From the NCBI GenBank assembly GCA_026786275.1, contig JAJAYJ010000008.1, positions 1 to 58,122 on the forward strand: a stretch of DNA of 58,122 nt, read 5' to 3'. Shown here in pieces: positions 21,549 to 30,110 of the stretch. This DNA comes from Nocardioides sp. (GTDB lineage Bacteria > Actinomycetota > Actinomycetes > Propionibacteriales > Nocardioidaceae). The notes below the pieces were generated by a model. That model did not search any database and had not been told where the DNA came from. It saw nothing but the letters and a program-made list of their open reading frames with translations. Position numbers and translations under genes: made by a program. Numbering within the stretch: the first letter of the stretch is position 1; every line of letters starts with the position of its first letter.

Positions 21549-22016
21549 TCACCCGGTGAAGCGGGCCGCGGTCTCGTCGGAGACGGCGGCGTCGATGCGC
21601 CCGAGCAGCACCGGCTTCATGGCGGGCAAGGCGTCGAGCGGCCACCAGCGAACGTCGACCGACTCGTCGTCGGCGACGTGGGCCTCGCCCGCGAGCCAGG
21701 TGCACGCGAAGGTGTGGTCGAGGTAGACGGCCAGGTCGCCGTTGACGTGGGTGACCTCGAGGCCCGAGGAGATCGCGGCCAGTCGGTCGACCCGCACCTG
21801 AGTGCCGGTCTCCTCCCGGGTCTCGCGCACCGCGCCCGCCGCGGGCTCCTCACCCGGGTCGAGGATGCCGGTGACCGGCGCCCACTCGTCGTTGTCCGCG
21901 CGTCGCACGAGCAGCACCTCATCGCCACGGCGTACGACGGCGGTGACACCCGGCAGCCACAGACGGGCGGTGCCCAGGTGGCGGCGCAGCTCGACGACGA
22001 AGTCGGGAATAGGCAC
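21549..22016 (-). CDS. Nudix hydrolase
   Basis: The 155-aa product has a complete Nudix box, G-x5-E-x7-RE-x2-EE-x-G, in ILDPGEEPAAGAVRETREET near residues 50-72. It hydrolyses a nucleoside diphosphate linked to some moiety; the substrate is not predictable. GTG 22016 follows a TAGGCT element (22024-22029) by seven nt, so it is probably leaderless. Confidence 0.9.
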   Translation of the reverse strand: MPIPDFVVELRRHLGTARLWLPGVTAVVRRGDEVLLVRRADNDEWAPVTGILDPGEEPAAGAVRETREETGTQVRVDRLAAISSGLEVTHVNGDLAVYLDHTFACTWLAGEAHVADDESVDVRWWPLDALPAMKPVLLGRIDAAVSDETAARFTG

Positions 22017-22068
22017 GGCGATCAGCCTAGGACCCGGACCGCGGGCCCGGCAGCACGGCCCGCCCGCC

Positions 22069-23661
22069 TCAGTCGTCGAACGCCTCGACGACGGCCTGGT
22101 CGATCGTGACCTGGGGACCGGTGAACCAGTGCTTCGCCGAGACCGACCACCACACGGCCAGCGCGGCCAACGAGCCCAGGGTGAGCACCGGGGCGTAGTT
22201 CACGAACTTCCAGGAGAAGCCGTCGGTGAACGGGATGCCACCGGGTACGAAGGGCAGCACGAAGTAGACGCAGATGACCGCGATCTCGCCCACCGCGAGC
22301 AGGTTCATCCACCGGTACTTGCTGCCGTTGGTCCACGACCCGGGCACGAAGGTGTCGCCCATCCGCCAACGCAGCCAGATCGGGATCAGGAAGGCGAGGT
22401 AGAGGCCGATCACGGCCACCGAGACCACGGCGTAGAACGCGGTCGGCACGATCAGCGGCTCGGCCTCGGTGCCGAGGTTGACCTCCACGAGGGCCGGCAG
22501 GGTGATCAGGGCGGCGACCACGGCCACCAGCACGACCGCGTTGGCCGGCACCTTGCTCTGCGACACCTTCGACCACAGCGCGGAGCCGGGGATCGCCTTG
22601 TCGCGGCTGAAGGCGAAGGTCATCCGGGACGCGCTGGTCATGCAGGCCGTGGTGCAGAAGAACTGCCCGACCGCCGAGATCAGCAGGATCGTGGCGGCCA
22701 CGTCGCTGTCCAGGACGGAGGTGAAGATGTAGGCCACTCCTCCGCCACCGACCCCGGCGTTGTCCGGGTTGCCCGACGCGTCGTCGGGGATCGCGAACAG
22801 CACGGCCAGCAGCAGCAGCCACCCGCCGATCGCGGAGTAGGCGATCGAGCGCCAGATGCCCTTGGCCGCTCCCTCGGAGGCGGCCTGGGTCTCCTCCGAG
22901 AGGTGGGCCGAGGCGTCGAAGCCGGTGATCGTGTACTGGGTCAGCAGCAGGCCGAACGGCATCACCAGGAACCAGTACTTCACCGAGTCGGTGGCCCCGC
23001 CGCTGTAGCCGGAGTTGTTGAACCGCTCGCCGAACACGTAGCCGAAGCTCTGGTGGCTCTCCGGACCGACGACCAGGATCGCGATGATGATCACCACTCC
23101 GACCACGTGCCACCACACTGACACGTTGTTCATGACCGCCATCAGGTGGCCGCTGAAGATGTTGAGCACCGAGGCGAGCCCGAGCACGACGAGGAAGATC
23201 ACGAAGACGCGGGACAGCGAGTAACCGTCGGCGTACGACGTGGAGTAGGTGCTCAGGGTCAGGTCGATGAAGGTGGCACAGCCGTAGGCCACCGACGCCG
23301 TCACCGCGACCAGGCCGATCAGGTTGAGCCAGCCGGCGAAGAACCCGGCCTTCGGGCCGCCCAGCTTGGCCGCCCACCAGTAGATGCCGCCCGAGGTCGG
23401 GTACGCCGAGACCAGCTCGGCCATCGTGAACCCGATGATCAGGATGAACAGCGAGACGACAGGCCACCCCCACGAGATGGCGATCGGACCGCCGTTGTTG
23501 AAGCCCTGGCCGAAGGTCGTGAAGCAGCCCGCCAGGATCGAGATGATCGAGAACGAGATGGCGAAGTTGGAGAAGCTGGACCAGGTCCGGCTGAGCTCCT
23601 GCTTGTAGCCGAGCTTGGCGAGCATCGCCTCGTCGTCGTTCAGGGGTGTCTGCTGAGCCAT
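22069..23661 (-). CDS. APC-superfamily amino acid / amine permease
   Basis: The 530-aa product has about 12 membrane helices. The opening LGYKQELSRTWSSFSNFAIS and the following GGPIAISWGWPVVSLFILIIG and SAYPTSGGIYWWAAKLGGPK segments are typical of the amino acid/choline/GABA branch of APC permeases. I place the start at ATG 23661, with Shine-Dalgarno GGAAGG; the in-frame GTG at 23670 overlaps that Shine-Dalgarno. It faces a GntR regulator and a gamma-glutamylation gene set, so the cargo is probably an amine or amino alcohol such as ethanolamine or a polyamine (inference). Confidence 0.9.
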   Translation of the reverse strand: MAQQTPLNDDEAMLAKLGYKQELSRTWSSFSNFAISFSIISILAGCFTTFGQGFNNGGPIAISWGWPVVSLFILIIGFTMAELVSAYPTSGGIYWWAAKLGGPKAGFFAGWLNLIGLVAVTASVAYGCATFIDLTLSTYSTSYADGYSLSRVFVIFLVVLGLASVLNIFSGHLMAVMNNVSVWWHVVGVVIIIAILVVGPESHQSFGYVFGERFNNSGYSGGATDSVKYWFLVMPFGLLLTQYTITGFDASAHLSEETQAASEGAAKGIWRSIAYSAIGGWLLLLAVLFAIPDDASGNPDNAGVGGGGVAYIFTSVLDSDVAATILLISAVGQFFCTTACMTSASRMTFAFSRDKAIPGSALWSKVSQSKVPANAVVLVAVVAALITLPALVEVNLGTEAEPLIVPTAFYAVVSVAVIGLYLAFLIPIWLRWRMGDTFVPGSWTNGSKYRWMNLLAVGEIAVICVYFVLPFVPGGIPFTDGFSWKFVNYAPVLTLGSLAALAVWWSVSAKHWFTGPQVTIDQAVVEAFDD

Positions 23662-23718
23662 GGTGGTCACCTTCCGGTCTCGGGCCGCCGCCGAGTCCGG
23701 GCCGCATCGAATGCTCGG

Positions 23719-23748
23719 AACCTAGACCCGGCCGTTCGGGGGTGTAAA
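23719..23748 (-). promoter_or_regulatory. Promoter of the amine permease
   Basis: On the minus strand, TTTACA (23743-23748) and TAGGTT (23719-23724) are separated by 18 nt. They would start transcription about 50 nt before the permease ATG, leaving room for the Shine-Dalgarno. Confidence 0.55.
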
Positions 23749-23765
23749 TGGCCGGAGGTAAAAAT

Positions 23766-23783
23766 GGTATGAACTCAGACCAA
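23766..23783. promoter_or_regulatory. Palindromic operator for the GntR/FadR regulator
   Basis: TGGTATGA - AC - TCAGACCA is an 18-bp inverted repeat with one mismatched pair between half-sites (TGGTATGA versus TGGTCTGA). The TGGT...ACCA outer bases fit FadR-subfamily operators (TGGTnnnACCA-type). It lies between the divergent promoters of the permease and the regulator, 18 nt from the permease -35. Confidence 0.65.
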
Positions 23784-23798
23784 TCATGCCGGTGACGT

Positions 23799-23834
23799 TG
23801 ACAGCACCGACCGCCGTCGCGCGAGGATGACGCC
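23799..23834 (+). promoter_or_regulatory. Promoter of the GntR regulator / gamma-glutamylation operon
   Basis: A consensus TTGACA (23799-23804) is followed after about 18 nt by GAGGAT (23823-23828) and, six nt later, the ATG at 23835. This spacing predicts a leaderless transcript. The palindrome at 23766-23783 lies just upstream. Confidence 0.55.
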
Positions 23835-24569
23835 ATGACCGCCGCCCCGGAGCACCACCTGCCCGAGGTGGTGCTGCGGCCGGTGCGGGGCCACCACGCC
23901 TTCGAGGCCTGCGTCGGGCAGCTGGGCACCGCGATCCGCCTCGGCGTCTACCCGCTCGGCTCGGCGCTGCCGCCCGAGCGAGACCTGGCCGAGCGTCTCG
24001 ACGTCAGCCGCGCCACCCTGCGCGAAGCCATGGCAGCACTGCGGCAGGCCGGGCTCATCGAGACCACCCGCGGTCGCGGTGGCGGCACCGTGGTCACCTG
24101 GGAGCCGCGCAGCCCGTCCGGGCGGATGGCGGCCCGTACGTCGGCGGCGAAGCGGCGAGACTGGGTCGACGCCCTCGACTACCGACGTGTTGTCGAGCCC
24201 GGGGCGGCGGCCCTCGCCGCCGGCCTCGACCTGGGCGACGTACGACGAGGGCAGCTGGAACGGGCCCACGCCGACGTGGCCGGGGCCGTCAAGCCGGCCG
24301 AGCACCGCCAGGCCGACTCCCGCTTCCACCTCACGCTCGCAGCCCTGACCGGTTCGCCGCGGCTGATCGAGGCGGTCACCTCCGTGCAGTCGACCCTGCA
24401 CGAGATGCTGCTGGCGATCCCCGTGCTCCAGACCAACATCGCCCACTCGGACCTCGAGCACGCCGCGGTCGTGCAGGCCGTGTTGTCAGGACGTCCTGAC
24501 CGAGCCCGCCGAGCGATGGAGCAGCACTGCGACGACACGGCCGCGCTGCTGCGCGGCCTCGTGGGATAG
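23835..24569 (+). CDS. GntR-family (FadR subfamily) transcriptional regulator
   Basis: The 244-aa product has the GntR winged helix at about residues 22-85 (PLGSALPPERDLAERLDVSR, TLREAMAALRQAGLIETTRG) and an all-helical FCD ligand-binding domain (DYRRVVEPGAAALAAG, DSRFHLTLAALTGSP, SDLEHAAVVQAVLSG). FCD regulators usually sense organic acids, often with a bound metal. It sits between the permease and the catabolic genes and probably controls both through the palindrome at 23766-23783. The ligase gene begins within 12 nt of its stop. Confidence 0.92.
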   Translation: MTAAPEHHLPEVVLRPVRGHHAFEACVGQLGTAIRLGVYPLGSALPPERDLAERLDVSRATLREAMAALRQAGLIETTRGRGGGTVVTWEPRSPSGRMAARTSAAKRRDWVDALDYRRVVEPGAAALAAGLDLGDVRRGQLERAHADVAGAVKPAEHRQADSRFHLTLAALTGSPRLIEAVTSVQSTLHEMLLAIPVLQTNIAHSDLEHAAVVQAVLSGRPDRARRAMEQHCDDTAALLRGLVG

Positions 24570-24581
24570 ATGGAGGACCCG

Positions 24582-25961
24582 GTGAGCCTGCGCAACGAGC
24601 GACACCTCAGCATGCACGACCTGGTGGCCCGGATCGGGGCCGGCGCGATCGACACGGTGGTGGTCGCCTTCACCGACATGCAGGGCCGGCTGCAGGGCAA
24701 ACGGCTGCACGGGCAGTACTTCGTCGAGCACGTCGTGGACCACGGCACCGAGGGCTGCAACTACCTGCTCGCCGTCGACGTCGACATGAACACCGTCGAG
24801 GGCTACGCGATCGCCTCGTGGGAGGCCGGGTACGGCGACATGGAGTTCACCCTCGACGAGCGCACCATCCGGTTGCTGCCGCACCTGCCCGCCACGGCGA
24901 TGGTGCAGTGCGACCTGACCTGGCCCGACCACTCCCCCGTCCTGCAGTCACCCCGGGCCGTGCTGCAGCGTCAGCTGGACCGGTGCGCCGAGCAGGGCTG
25001 GACCGCGCTGGCCGGCACCGAGCTGGAGTTCATCGCCTTCGACACCACCTACGAACAGGCCTGGGACGCGGGCTACCGCGACCTGCGGCCGGTCAACCAG
25101 TACAACGTCGACTACTCCATCCTCGGCACCACCCGGGTCGAGCCGTTGCTGCGCGCCATCCGCAACCACATGTACGCCGCCGGGATGGACGTCGAGGGCG
25201 CCAAGGGCGAGTGCAACCTGGGCCAGCACGAGATCGGGTTCCTGTACGCCGATGCCCTTACCACCGCCGACAACCACGCCGTCTACAAGACCGCCGCCAA
25301 GGAGATCGCCGCGCAGCAGGGCAAGGCGCTCACCTTCATGGCCAAGTACGACCAGCGCGAGGGCAACTCCTGCCACATCCACCTCTCGCTACGCGGCAAC
25401 GACGGTTCATTGGTGTTCTGGGACGCCGACGGCGACGACGGCCGCGGCACCCGCAGCCGGCTCTACGACCAGTTCACGGCCGGGGTGCTGGCCACCATCG
25501 CCGACCTCACCCTGCTCTACGCACCCAACGTGAATTCCTACAAGCGCTTCGCCGCCGGCTCCTTCGCACCGGACACCATCGCCTGGGGACTCGACAACCG
25601 GACCTGTGCGCTGCGCCTGGTGGGCCGGGGTGCGGGCGCGCGGATGGAGAACCGGGTGCCCGGCGGCGACGTGAACCCCTACCTCGCCCTGGCCGCGATG
25701 ATCGCCGGTGGGTTGCACGGCATCGAGGCCGGTCTCGCGCTGGAGGAGCCACTGACCGGCAACGCCTACACCTCGGGTCGTGACCGGGTGCCAGGCACCC
25801 TGGCCGAAGCCCGTGAGAGGTTCGCCACCTCGGCGGTGGCCCGGGCCGCGCTGGGTGACGAGGTGGTCGACCACTACGTCACGATGGCCGACGTGGAGCT
25901 CGCCGCCTTCGGCTCTGCCGTCACCGACTGGGAGCTGCGGCGCGGCTTCGAGAGATTGTGA
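24582..25961 (+). CDS. Glutamine-synthetase-like gamma-glutamyl-amine ligase
   Basis: The 459-aa product has the GS catalytic fold: LAGTELEFIAFD, EGAKGECNLGQHEIGF (the glutamate/metal site, where classical GS has G-P-G-Q-x-E), TFMAKYDQREGNSCHIHLSL and ENRVPGGDVNPYLALAA. These shifts and its catabolic neighbours favour the PuuA/GlnA3/GlnA4 group, which joins glutamate to a polyamine or amino alcohol using ATP, rather than ammonia assimilation. GTG 24582 has Shine-Dalgarno GGAGGA; an ATG at 24570, directly after the regulator stop, is the alternative. The exact amine is unknown. Confidence 0.85.
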   Translation: MSLRNERHLSMHDLVARIGAGAIDTVVVAFTDMQGRLQGKRLHGQYFVEHVVDHGTEGCNYLLAVDVDMNTVEGYAIASWEAGYGDMEFTLDERTIRLLPHLPATAMVQCDLTWPDHSPVLQSPRAVLQRQLDRCAEQGWTALAGTELEFIAFDTTYEQAWDAGYRDLRPVNQYNVDYSILGTTRVEPLLRAIRNHMYAAGMDVEGAKGECNLGQHEIGFLYADALTTADNHAVYKTAAKEIAAQQGKALTFMAKYDQREGNSCHIHLSLRGNDGSLVFWDADGDDGRGTRSRLYDQFTAGVLATIADLTLLYAPNVNSYKRFAAGSFAPDTIAWGLDNRTCALRLVGRGAGARMENRVPGGDVNPYLALAAMIAGGLHGIEAGLALEEPLTGNAYTSGRDRVPGTLAEARERFATSAVARAALGDEVVDHYVTMADVELAAFGSAVTDWELRRGFERL

Positions 25962-25982
25962 CAACCAGCCGATGAGGACCCG

Positions 25983-27341
25983 ATGAGCACTTCCTGGACC
26001 GTGGTCGACCCCTCGACCGCCGAGCCGCTGGTCGACGTGGCCCTGGCGTCGCTGAGTGAGACCGACGACGCCATCGCGGCGGCGCACGAGGCGTTCGCCT
26101 CCTGGCGGGCCGTCTCGCCGGGCGAGCGGGCCGGCCTGCTGCGCCGCTTCGCCTCGGTCGTGGACGCACACCTCGAGGAGCTGGCCGGCCTGGAGGTCCG
26201 CAACGCCGGTCACACCTGGGCCAACGCGCGCTGGGAGGCCGGCAACGTCCGCGACTGCCTGAACTACTACGCCGGCGCACCCGAACGGCTCTTCGGACGC
26301 CAGATCCCGGTGCCCGGCGGCGTCGACCTGACCTTCCACGAGCCGCTCGGCGTGGTCGGCATCATCGTGCCGTGGAACTTCCCGATGCCGATCGCGGCCT
26401 GGGGCTTCGCCCCGGCGCTCGCCGCCGGCAACACGGTGGTGCTCAAGCCGGCCGAGCTGACCCCGCTGACCGCGGTCCGCCTCGGTGCGCTGGCCCTGGA
26501 GGCCGGGTTGCCCGAGCACGTGCTGACCGTGCTGCCCGGGGCGGGCCCGGTCGTCGGGGACCGCTTCGTCACGCACCCGCTGGTGCGCAAGATCTGTTTC
26601 ACCGGCTCCACGGCCGTGGGCCGCACGATCATGGCCGGCTGTGCCGAGCAGGTCAAACGGGTCACCCTCGAGCTGGGCGGCAAGAGCAGCAACATCGTCT
26701 TCGCCGACGCCGACCTCGCCGCGGCCGCCGCCAGCGCGCCGTACGCCGCCTTCGACAACGCCGGCCAGGACTGCTGCGCCCGCTCCCGGATCCTGGTCGA
26801 GCGCCCGGCGTACGACGAGTTCGTCTCCCGACTCGAGCCCGCGGTGAGAGGTCTGCGGGTGCTCGACCCGCGCGAGGAGTCCAGCGAGATGGGGCCGCTG
26901 ATCTCGGCCCGGCAGCGCGACACCGTGCGCGGCTACCTCGACGAGGTCGAGGTGGCCTTCGCGGGCAGCGCTCCGCCGGGGGCCGGCTTCTGGGTCGCGC
27001 CGTCGGTGGTCACCACCGAGGACACGTCGTCGCGGATCTGGCGCGAGGAGGTCTTCGGTCCGGTCGTCGCGGTGATGCCCTTCGACGACGAGGTCCACGC
27101 CGTCGCCCTGGCCAACGACACCGACTACGGCCTGTCCGGCTCCATCTTCACCCGCGACCTGGGCCGCGGGCTGCGGGTCGCGCGCAGCGTCGAGGCCGGC
27201 AACCTCAGCGTCAACTCGCATTCCGCGGTGCGCTACTGGACCCCGTTCGGCGGCTACAAGCAGTCCGGTCTCGGCCGCGAGCTCGGCCCAGACGCCCCCA
27301 TGGCGTTCACCGAGGAGAAGAACGTCTTCATCGCGCACTAG
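25983..27341 (+). CDS. Aldehyde dehydrogenase (NAD(P)+)
   Basis: The 452-aa product has the conserved ALDH blocks VPWNFPMPIAAW, Glu230 in LELGGKS, and the nucleophile Cys264 in GQDCCARSR. Near the C-terminus are the EEVFGPVV cofactor segment and PFGGYKQSGLGRE. In the proposed pathway it would oxidise a gamma-glutamylated amino aldehyde to the acid, as PuuC does. Shine-Dalgarno GAGGA precedes ATG 25983. It lies 21 nt after the ligase, in the same operon. It is somewhat shorter than the ~490-aa family average. Confidence 0.92.
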   Translation: MSTSWTVVDPSTAEPLVDVALASLSETDDAIAAAHEAFASWRAVSPGERAGLLRRFASVVDAHLEELAGLEVRNAGHTWANARWEAGNVRDCLNYYAGAPERLFGRQIPVPGGVDLTFHEPLGVVGIIVPWNFPMPIAAWGFAPALAAGNTVVLKPAELTPLTAVRLGALALEAGLPEHVLTVLPGAGPVVGDRFVTHPLVRKICFTGSTAVGRTIMAGCAEQVKRVTLELGGKSSNIVFADADLAAAAASAPYAAFDNAGQDCCARSRILVERPAYDEFVSRLEPAVRGLRVLDPREESSEMGPLISARQRDTVRGYLDEVEVAFAGSAPPGAGFWVAPSVVTTEDTSSRIWREEVFGPVVAVMPFDDEVHAVALANDTDYGLSGSIFTRDLGRGLRVARSVEAGNLSVNSHSAVRYWTPFGGYKQSGLGRELGPDAPMAFTEEKNVFIAH

Positions 27342-27411
27342 TCCTCACCGGGTGCCGGGGCTCGTCGCCGGCGCTCCTCGCACCTCCACCACCGCAGAAG
27401 GAGCACCAGTC

Positions 27412-28191
27412 ATGCCAGGACGCATCCAGGACCGGGTCGCGGTCGTCACCGGTGGCTGCTCGGGCATCGGCCTGGCCACCGTGCGGCGCTTCGTGGCCGA
27501 AGGCGCCAAGGTCGGCGTCGGCGACATCGACGACGCCCGCGGGTCCACGCTGGTCGAGGAGCTGGGCGGCCCGGCCGTCGCCACCTACGTGCACGTCGAC
27601 GTGACCAGCAAGGAGCAGGTCGAGGCCCTGTTCCGCACGGCCAAGGACACCTACGGCGCGGTCGACATCGCCTTCAACAACGCAGGCATCAGCCCACCCG
27701 AGGACGCCTCCATCCTCGACACCGACCTCGGGGCATGGCGACGGGTGCAGGAGGTCAACCTGACCAGCGTCTTCCTGTGCTGCCAGGCCGCCCTGCCCCA
27801 CATGCTGGCGCAGGGCCGGGGCTCGATCATCAACACCGCCTCGTTCGTGGCCGTGATGGGCGCCGCGACCTCGCAGATCTCCTACTCCGCCTCCAAGGGC
27901 GGGGTGCTCTCGATGACCCGGGAGCTGGGCGTGCAGTTCGCCCGCGAGGGGGTCCGGGTCAACGCCCTGTGCCCGGGCCCGGTCAACACGCCGCTGCTCC
28001 AGAAGCTGTTCGCCGCCGACGCCGAGCGGGCCGCCCGCCGGCTGGTGCACGTGCCCATGGGTCGCTTTGGCGAACCCGAGGAGATGGCGTCCGCAGTGCT
28101 GTTCCTGGCCTCCGACGACTCCTCCTTCATGACGGCCAGCACCTTCCTGGTCGACGGGGGCATCTCGGGTGCCTACGTCACCCCTCTCTGA
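27412..28191 (+). CDS. SDR-family oxidoreductase (possible amino-alcohol dehydrogenase)
   Basis: The 259-aa classical short-chain dehydrogenase has the cofactor motif TGGCSGIG (13-20), NNAG (89-92) and a catalytic triad Ser144, Tyr158, Lys162 (YSASK). Asp38 after the second strand (VGDIDD) suggests NAD(H) preference. In this cluster it may oxidise the alcohol end of a gamma-glutamyl-amino-alcohol to the aldehyde for the neighbouring ALDH, filling the step done by an oxidase in the Puu pathway. That role is inferred. Shine-Dalgarno AGAAGGAG precedes ATG 27412. Confidence 0.85.
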   Translation: MPGRIQDRVAVVTGGCSGIGLATVRRFVAEGAKVGVGDIDDARGSTLVEELGGPAVATYVHVDVTSKEQVEALFRTAKDTYGAVDIAFNNAGISPPEDASILDTDLGAWRRVQEVNLTSVFLCCQAALPHMLAQGRGSIINTASFVAVMGAATSQISYSASKGGVLSMTRELGVQFAREGVRVNALCPGPVNTPLLQKLFAADAERAARRLVHVPMGRFGEPEEMASAVLFLASDDSSFMTASTFLVDGGISGAYVTPL

Positions 28192-28195
28192 GCCC

Positions 28196-28909
28196 ATGAG
28201 CACCCCGGTCGTCGGCCTGACCACCTACCGCGAGCACGCGTCGTACGGCGTGTGGAGCCAGCGCACCGACCTGCTGCCGAGCGAGTACGCCGACGCGGTC
28301 ACCGCCGTCGGGGCGGTGCCGGTGCTGCTGGCGCCGCTCGACGTGCCCGGGGCGGCGTCCGTCGTGGTGGCCCGGCTCGACGGCCTGGTCGTGAGCGGTG
28401 GGGCCGATGTCGACCCCGCGGCCTACGGCGCCGCGCCGCACCCGCGCACGACGGCGTGGCGATCCGACCGGGACGCCTGGGAGCTGGCCCTGCTGGAGGC
28501 GGCCGAGGAGGCCGGCCTGCCCGTGCTCGGGGTGTGCCGCGGCATGCAGGTGATGGCGGTGCGCGCCGGTGGCCACCTCGACCAGCACGTGCCGGACGTA
28601 GTCGGTCACGAGGCGCACAGCCCGGGCGGGCCGGACTACGGCACCACCTCGGTGGCCACCGAGCCCGGCACCCGGGTCGCGGCGCTGCTCGGTGAGCGGC
28701 TCGAGGTGTCGTGCCACCACCACCAGGCGGTGCGTTCGCATCCCGGGTTCGTGCCCGCCGCCCGCGCCGGTGACGGCACGCTGGAGGCCATGGAGACGCC
28801 CGGGGACCGGTTCTGCGTGGCGGTGCAGTGGCACCCGGAGACCGTGGCCGACGTCGGCCTGCTGGCCGGGCTGGTCCGGGCCGCCGCGACCCACGCCTCC
28901 CACCGGTGA
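28196..28909 (+). CDS. Gamma-glutamyl hydrolase, class-I amidotransferase-like (peptidase C26, PuuD type)
   Basis: The 237-aa product has the nucleophile Cys114 in GVCRGMQ and the catalytic His-Glu pair in VQWHPE near the C-terminus. Early motifs GLTTYRE and VVSGGADVDP are characteristic of PuuD-like enzymes that cleave gamma-glutamyl-aminobutyrate and similar amides. Here it would release glutamate and the amino acid product at the end of the proposed pathway. The ATG lies 5 nt after the SDR stop. It is the last gene of the operon, with a hairpin downstream. Confidence 0.9.
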   Translation: MSTPVVGLTTYREHASYGVWSQRTDLLPSEYADAVTAVGAVPVLLAPLDVPGAASVVVARLDGLVVSGGADVDPAAYGAAPHPRTTAWRSDRDAWELALLEAAEEAGLPVLGVCRGMQVMAVRAGGHLDQHVPDVVGHEAHSPGGPDYGTTSVATEPGTRVAALLGERLEVSCHHHQAVRSHPGFVPAARAGDGTLEAMETPGDRFCVAVQWHPETVADVGLLAGLVRAAATHASHR

Positions 28910-28925
28910 GCACCCCGGTGCGGTG

Positions 28926-28947
28926 GGCTGCCGTGAACGCGGCAGCC
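28926..28947 (+). terminator. Hairpin after the gamma-glutamylation operon
   Basis: GGCTGCCG and CGGCAGCC form a perfect 8-bp stem around a TGAACG loop, 16 nt after the hydrolase stop. It is a likely operon terminator. Confidence 0.6.
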
Positions 28948-29105
28948 GCTGGTCTGGACCACTGACTGGAGAGCTCCTCGCGCTGTGGGAGGCACCGCGG
29001 GAGGGGCCCGGTGGGTGCGCATCGACGGCCCGGCCGCCGGCCCGCGCACCCGCGACGCGTGGACCGCGCACCGGTGGCCGCCCGCCTGCTGAGAGACTGC
29101 GTCGC

Positions 29106-30089
29106 GTGAACGAGCAGGCCGCGGTGCCCCGGACCGACGTGCTGGGCGCGCCGTACGTCGCCGAGACGATCGTGCTCGGCGACGACCACGAGGGCCCGGT
29201 CGTCGCCACCCTGGTCCGGCGCCCCGCAGGCTCATCGCGCGGCAGGGCCGTGCTGCACGTGCACGGGTTCGCCGACTACTTCTTCCAGACCGGGTACGCC
29301 GAGTGGTGGAACGCTCGCGGCTACGACTTCTACGCCCTTGACCTGCGCAAGTACGGCCGGTCCCTGATGCCGCACCAGACCGCCAACTACGTGGCCGACC
29401 TGGCCGAGCACTTCCCGGAGCTCGACGCCGCGTGGCAGCGTGTCACCGAGCGGGACGGACACCGCGAGGTCGTCGTGTCGGCGCACTCCACGGGCGGGCT
29501 GATCACCGCGCTGTGGGCCCACCACCGCCGGCCGTCGGCGCTCGTGGGGATGGCTCTGAACTCGCCGTGGCTCGACCTGCAGGGCAGCGCCCTGCTCCGG
29601 GTGGTCGGCACCCCGGTGATCTCCCAGGTGGGGGCCCGGCAGCCGATGCGCGAGATCAGGCGGCAGGTCAACGGCTTCTACGCCCGCAGCCTGCACCGTG
29701 ACCACGAGGGTGAGTGGGACTTCGACCTCGCCCTGAAGCCGATGGCCTCCTTCGCCGTGTACGCCGGGTGGTTGCGCGCCGTCCGCAGCGCCCACGCCGA
29801 GCTGCACCGCGGCCTCGAGGTGCCGGTACCGGTCCTGGTGCTGGCCTCGACCCGGTCCTCTGTCCCGGCCAGCATGACCGAGGACGTCCACACCACCGAC
29901 ATCGTGCTGGACGTGGAGCAGATCCGGCGCTGGTCGACCAGCATCGGGCGTCACGTCACCTACGTCGGGATCGAGGGCGCGATCCACGACGTCGTGCTGT
30001 CCCGCGACCCGGCCCGCACCCGCGTCTACGACGAGCTCGCGCGCTGGCTCACGACCTACGTGCAGCGGTCCTCGGGCACGCGGCGCTGA
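29106..30089 (+). CDS. Alpha/beta hydrolase
   Basis: The 327-aa product has the alpha/beta-hydrolase order: oxyanion region LHVHGFADY, LDLRKYGRS, nucleophile elbow SAHSTGG (Ser in S-x-S-x-G context, with Ala replacing the usual first Gly), and a late His in GAIHDVVLS. The monoacylglycerol-lipase/lysophospholipase-like branch is the closest by eye. The substrate is unknown. GTG 29106 follows a GAGACT element (29093-29098) by seven nt, so it may be leaderless and independent of the preceding operon. Confidence 0.82.
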   Translation: MNEQAAVPRTDVLGAPYVAETIVLGDDHEGPVVATLVRRPAGSSRGRAVLHVHGFADYFFQTGYAEWWNARGYDFYALDLRKYGRSLMPHQTANYVADLAEHFPELDAAWQRVTERDGHREVVVSAHSTGGLITALWAHHRRPSALVGMALNSPWLDLQGSALLRVVGTPVISQVGARQPMREIRRQVNGFYARSLHRDHEGEWDFDLALKPMASFAVYAGWLRAVRSAHAELHRGLEVPVPVLVLASTRSSVPASMTEDVHTTDIVLDVEQIRRWSTSIGRHVTYVGIEGAIHDVVLSRDPARTRVYDELARWLTTYVQRSSGTRR

Positions 30090-30110
30090 CGCGCGGGCTA
30101 GATTGCGTCC

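Noticed and set aside
19392..22109. 905-codon plus-strand frame across four genes
   Set aside because: It crosses two membrane-protein genes in a different frame and two minus-strand genes; the long opening is due to GC bias.
28906..28965. 20-codon frame overlapping the hydrolase stop as GTGA
   Set aside because: Too short, and the sequence is better explained by the terminator hairpin at 28926-28947.
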